This document shows positions 61,305 through 64,000 of a stretch of DNA of 64,000 bases, one piece after another. A program made the translations under genes and the position numbers. The DNA comes from JAMXLO01 sp963812075 (GTDB lineage: Bacteria > Pseudomonadota > Alphaproteobacteria > Acetobacterales > Acetobacteraceae), in the NCBI GenBank assembly GCA_963812075.1, contig CAWETN010000007.1:744001-808000 (forward strand), given 5' to 3'. Positions within the stretch are counted from its first letter, which is position 1; each line of letters starts with the position of its first letter. Under the pieces are notes generated by a model, which ran no database searches, had not been told where the DNA came from, and saw nothing but the letters and a program-made list of their open reading frames with translations.

Positions 61305-62315
61305 ATGCGCATCGTCCTGACCGGCGTGTCGCACTGGCATACGCCGTTCTACCTGGACCCGCTGCTCGCGATGGCGGACGTCGCGGTGATCGGTGTCAGC
61401 GACCCGGAGCCTTCGCGCGCGCAGGAGGTGGCGGCGAAGGCACGCTGTCCCGCGTTCACCGACCATCGCGAGATGTGCGCCAGGCTGAAGCCCGACTTTG
61501 CCTTCGCGCTCGGGCGGCACTGCGACATGGCCGATGCGGCGCGCTGGCTGATCGGCGAGCGCATCCCTTTCGCCATGGAGAAGCCGTGCGCCGTCACTGC
61601 GGCCGATGCGCATGACATCGCGGCGCGGGCGGCGCAGGCCGGCGTGTTCGCCGCGGTGCCGTTCGTGATCCGCTACAGCCCGTTCGTCGACACGATCCGC
61701 GAGAGCGGCGGCACGCCGCAGTACATCGTGTTCAAGTTCGTCGGCGGCATGGTCGACCGCTACCACGAGCAGCGCGTCGAGTGGATGCTGCACCGTGCCA
61801 CTGCCGGCGGCGGCGCGCTGCTCAATCTCGGGGTGCACTTCCTCGACCTGTGCCGCGTGCTGCTGCCGGACACCACGCTGCAGGTCGTCGGCGCGGCGAT
61901 GTCGAACCACTTCTCCGGCCTCGACATCGAGGACCACGCGATCGTGCTGATGCGCGGTGGCGGTGCAACCTGCTCGGTGGAGACCGGCTATCTGTATCCC
62001 GCGCCGAACTCGGTGTTCGACCTGCACTATTCGATCCGCACCGAGCGCCACCATTTCGCCGCACGCGACAACCAGACGCTGGAAATTCTCGGCAACGACC
62101 GTCGGCGCGAGGTGCGGTCGATGAAGCTGACCAATGCGTTCTTCTATCCGACCTTCGTCACCGACACGCTGCGCCGCGTGCAGCACGGCGAGTCGCCGGT
62201 CGCCGATCTCGCCGACATGGCCGCGGCGATGGACCTGGTCGAGGCGGCCTATGCCGCCTCGCCGCTCACTCCGCCGGTTGCGGCGCCAGTGTCCCCTCCA
62301 GGTCGGCCGAGGTGA
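61305..62315 (+). CDS. Gfo/Idh/MocA-family oxidoreductase
   Basis: A 336-residue NAD(P)-dependent dehydrogenase: IVLTGVSHWHTPFYLDPLLA, an atypical Rossmann start, DVAVIGVSDPEPSRAQEVAA, the EKP motif in FAMEKPCAVTAADAHD, and GGALLNLGVHFLDLCRVLLP. The family oxidises sugars, inositols or related hydroxyl compounds. Its end overlaps the convergent MFS gene by 50 bp. It closes the operon that begins with the ferredoxin reductase, although it is not known whether all genes are co-transcribed. Confidence 0.87.
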   Translation: MRIVLTGVSHWHTPFYLDPLLAMADVAVIGVSDPEPSRAQEVAAKARCPAFTDHREMCARLKPDFAFALGRHCDMADAARWLIGERIPFAMEKPCAVTAADAHDIAARAAQAGVFAAVPFVIRYSPFVDTIRESGGTPQYIVFKFVGGMVDRYHEQRVEWMLHRATAGGGALLNLGVHFLDLCRVLLPDTTLQVVGAAMSNHFSGLDIEDHAIVLMRGGGATCSVETGYLYPAPNSVFDLHYSIRTERHHFAARDNQTLEILGNDRRREVRSMKLTNAFFYPTFVTDTLRRVQHGESPVADLADMAAAMDLVEAAYAASPLTPPVAAPVSPPGRPR

Positions 62316-63570
62316 TCTGCGAGCGGACCAGCAGCTGCAGCAGCGCCGCACCGAGGATGGTGATCGCCGCGCCGATCGCCAGCGCGATGACGAACGAGCC
62401 CGTCACGTCCACCACGAAGCCGGTGACGAGAGGCGACACCGTGCCGCCGAGATAGCCGCCGAAATTCTGGATGCTGGCGACCGACGTACAGTAGGACTGC
62501 GGCGCCACCGCGGTGATCAGCGTCCATTTGCCGGCAATGCCCAGCGCCAGGAAATACATCGCCAGCGAGATCGACACGATCGCCTGGGTCGGGGTGCCGG
62601 CCTGCGTCGCGGTCACGGTGAACAAGCCGGACAGCAGCAGCCCGATGATCGATGGCAGCCGGCGGCTTGCCACCAGGTCCATGCCGCGCGCGTTCAGCTT
62701 GTCGGTGAACCAGCCGCCGCTCCACGCGCCCAGGATCGAGCAGAACAGCGGGATCGACGCCAGGAAGCCGGTCTTGGCGATGCTGATGTGCTGCTGCATC
62801 TCGAGATAGGCCGGCAGCCAGGTCTGGTACATCCACACCGCGTAGCCGGTGCAGAACGCGCCCAGCATCAGTCCCCACATTGACTGGAAGCGGAACAGCC
62901 GGCCCCAGTTGCGCGCCTCCACCGGCACCTCGCCCGCACGGTTGGCCGCGAGATACGCCTCGTCCTGCGGCTCGAGCGGAGCGGTCGCCGGATCCCGGTA
63001 CAGCTTGAACCACACCAGCGCGCCCAGCACGCCGACGACACCCATAGTGATGAACATCACCCGCCAGCCGAACGCCAGCATCAGCCCGGTGAGCAGCGGC
63101 GGGGCGATGAACGGCCCGATGCTGCCGCCCGAGTTGTACACACCGGTCGGCCTGCCGCGGTCCTTCACGTGGAACCAGTCGCTGGTGACGCGCACCGCCG
63201 CCGGGAACGCCGGCGATTCAGCGGCACCCAGCGCCACGCGTGCCCACAGCAGCTGGATGTACGACACCGCGAAGCCGCCCGCCGCCTGCGCCAGCGACCA
63301 GACCACCAGCGCCACGCCGACCAGCCAGCGGGGGCCCAGGCGGTCGAGGAAATAGCCGATCGGCACCTGGCAGAAGGCGTAGGTGATCGACCACGCCGAT
63401 TGCAGCGCGCCGATCGCGGTGGCGTTGATGCCGAACTCCTCGCGGATCTTGATATTGCCGACCGCGAGCGTCGAGCGGTCCACATAGTTCAGCGCAATGG
63501 CCGCGGTGGCCAGCCCAACTGCAATCCACTGCATCCGCCGCATGCGCGACGAAACCGGCGAGACGGCCAT
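62266..63570 (-). CDS. MFS transporter, anion:cation symporter (hexuronate/tartrate-like) type
   Basis: A 434-residue carrier with 12 predicted helices: VGLATAAIALNYVDRSTLAV, IGALQSAWSITYAFCQVPIG and GYFLDRLGPRWLVGVALVVW are typical of the ACS family, which imports organic anions such as hexuronates, tartrate or phthalate. GGAGGAGCC just before ATG 63570 sets the start; the longer frame lacks this support. Position next to the degradative gene set suggests uptake of its substrate. Confidence 0.88.
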   Translation of the reverse strand: MAVSPVSSRMRRMQWIAVGLATAAIALNYVDRSTLAVGNIKIREEFGINATAIGALQSAWSITYAFCQVPIGYFLDRLGPRWLVGVALVVWSLAQAAGGFAVSYIQLLWARVALGAAESPAFPAAVRVTSDWFHVKDRGRPTGVYNSGGSIGPFIAPPLLTGLMLAFGWRVMFITMGVVGVLGALVWFKLYRDPATAPLEPQDEAYLAANRAGEVPVEARNWGRLFRFQSMWGLMLGAFCTGYAVWMYQTWLPAYLEMQQHISIAKTGFLASIPLFCSILGAWSGGWFTDKLNARGMDLVASRRLPSIIGLLLSGLFTVTATQAGTPTQAIVSISLAMYFLALGIAGKWTLITAVAPQSYCTSVASIQNFGGYLGGTVSPLVTGFVVDVTGSFVIALAIGAAITILGAALLQLLVRSQITSADLEGTLAPQPAE

Positions 63571-63693
63571 GGCTCCTCCTGTCGGCGGAATTGGCGCCCG
63601 CCGTTTCTTGCTATTGGTCTGAATTGGCGCACTTTCGCCGGGTATTGGCAAGCCGTGGGCGGCCGCCCATGTTGGCGGAAAGGAGCAGAAGCC

Positions 63694-64000
63694 ATGAGCG
63701 AATCGCCGGCTGGGGTCCGCATCGACATCGTCTCGGATGCGATCTGTCCGTGGTGCTACATCGGCAAGCGGCAGTTGGAACGCGCGCTGGCGACGCTGGC
63801 GCAGGACGGGCTGCATTTCTCGGTGCACTGGAACCCGTTCCAGCTCAATCCCGACATGCCGAAGGAAGGTCGTGACCGCGCGGCGTATCGTGCGATGAAG
63901 TTCGGCAGCCCCGAGCGGGTGCGCGAGATCGACGATCGCGTGTCGGGTGCGGCGGCCAATGTCGGTCTGCCGTTCCGGCTCGACCTGATTCAGCGCACGC
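63694..64000 (+). CDS. DsbA-family oxidoreductase (FrnE-like), N-terminal part
   Basis: The first 102 codons of a thioredoxin-fold protein that runs off the right edge. The catalytic CxxC is in IVSDAICPWCYIGKRQLERA, followed by HFSVHWNPFQLNPDMPKEGR, typical of the FrnE/2-hydroxychromene-2-carboxylate isomerase group. AGGAG lies nine bases before ATG 63694. With no signal peptide it is cytoplasmic. It is divergent from the MFS gene. Confidence 0.85.
   Translation, partial: MSESPAGVRIDIVSDAICPWCYIGKRQLERALATLAQDGLHFSVHWNPFQLNPDMPKEGRDRAAYRAMKFGSPERVREIDDRVSGAAANVGLPFRLDLIQRT

Noticed and set aside
1..64000. tRNA, rRNA, integrase, transposase or prophage genes
   Set aside because: Looked for conserved tRNA arm wording, rRNA runs and recombinase motifs on both strands by eye; none seen. 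A tRNAscan search would be decisive.

Overview
The window is high-GC DNA from an alphaproteobacterium, most likely Rhodospirillales and possibly Acetobacteraceae. This rests on codon usage and gene content: many CoA-transferases, amidases, MFS carriers and periplasmic binding proteins, and the type of small hypothetical proteins. No rRNA, tRNA, CRISPR array, integrase or transposase was seen, so the genus is not fixed. It looks like an ordinary chromosomal segment rich in catabolic genes rather than an island.

Layout. 1-5 kb: envelope genes (membrane-fusion protein end, CorC/HlyC-type protein, polyprenyl glycosyltransferase, a fused heptose-1-phosphate nucleotidyltransferase/phosphatase). 5-12 kb: a tandem-domain CoA-transferase, a GH46-like glycosidase with a peptidoglycan-binding tail, an MFS carrier, an ArsR/SRPBCC/DUF899 operon, a methyltransferase and a GNAT. 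12-19 kb: a MOSC protein, two enoyl-CoA hydratases, and a three-gene overlapping set (hydrolase, spermidine-synthase-like membrane protein, isoaspartyl methyltransferase-like protein). 19-25.5 kb: a chimeric receiver protein, a Crp/Fnr regulator, a serine hydrolase, an adenylate cyclase, and a PAP2/haloperoxidase-fold protein translationally coupled to a glutamic (G1) peptidase. 25.5-32.6 kb: amidase plus gamma-glutamyltransferase, CsaA plus xanthine phosphoribosyltransferase, amidase plus cyclase-family hydrolase, and a gluconolactonase-like protein. 33-42 kb: two substrate-binding proteins and the leucine-catabolism genes mccA, mccB and ivd. 42-47 kb: a thiamine-diphosphate enzyme and katG. 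47-54 kb: a racemase-fold protein, two HpcH/HpaI aldolases, SnoaL, SDR, monooxygenase-like and TauD genes. 54-64 kb: a ferredoxin reductase/ferredoxin pair, a second thiamine-diphosphate enzyme, an EthD-like protein, an esterase, a luciferase-like monooxygenase, a Gfo/Idh oxidoreductase, an MFS carrier and the start of a DsbA-family gene.

Two points cut across the window. First, ten genes carry broken frames. By my reading there are 17 shifts, each a net gain of one base, often in short homopolymers, and removing them makes all ten lengths exact codon multiples. Insertion-type sequencing or assembly error is the simplest explanation, so these genes are probably intact in the organism. Second, intergenic regions hold several palindromic repeat families, and one (54.19-54.42 kb) holds a consensus -35 box, a short leader reading frame, three hairpins and a terminator-like stem just before the ferredoxin reductase. 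That is the best candidate here for an undescribed regulatory RNA.
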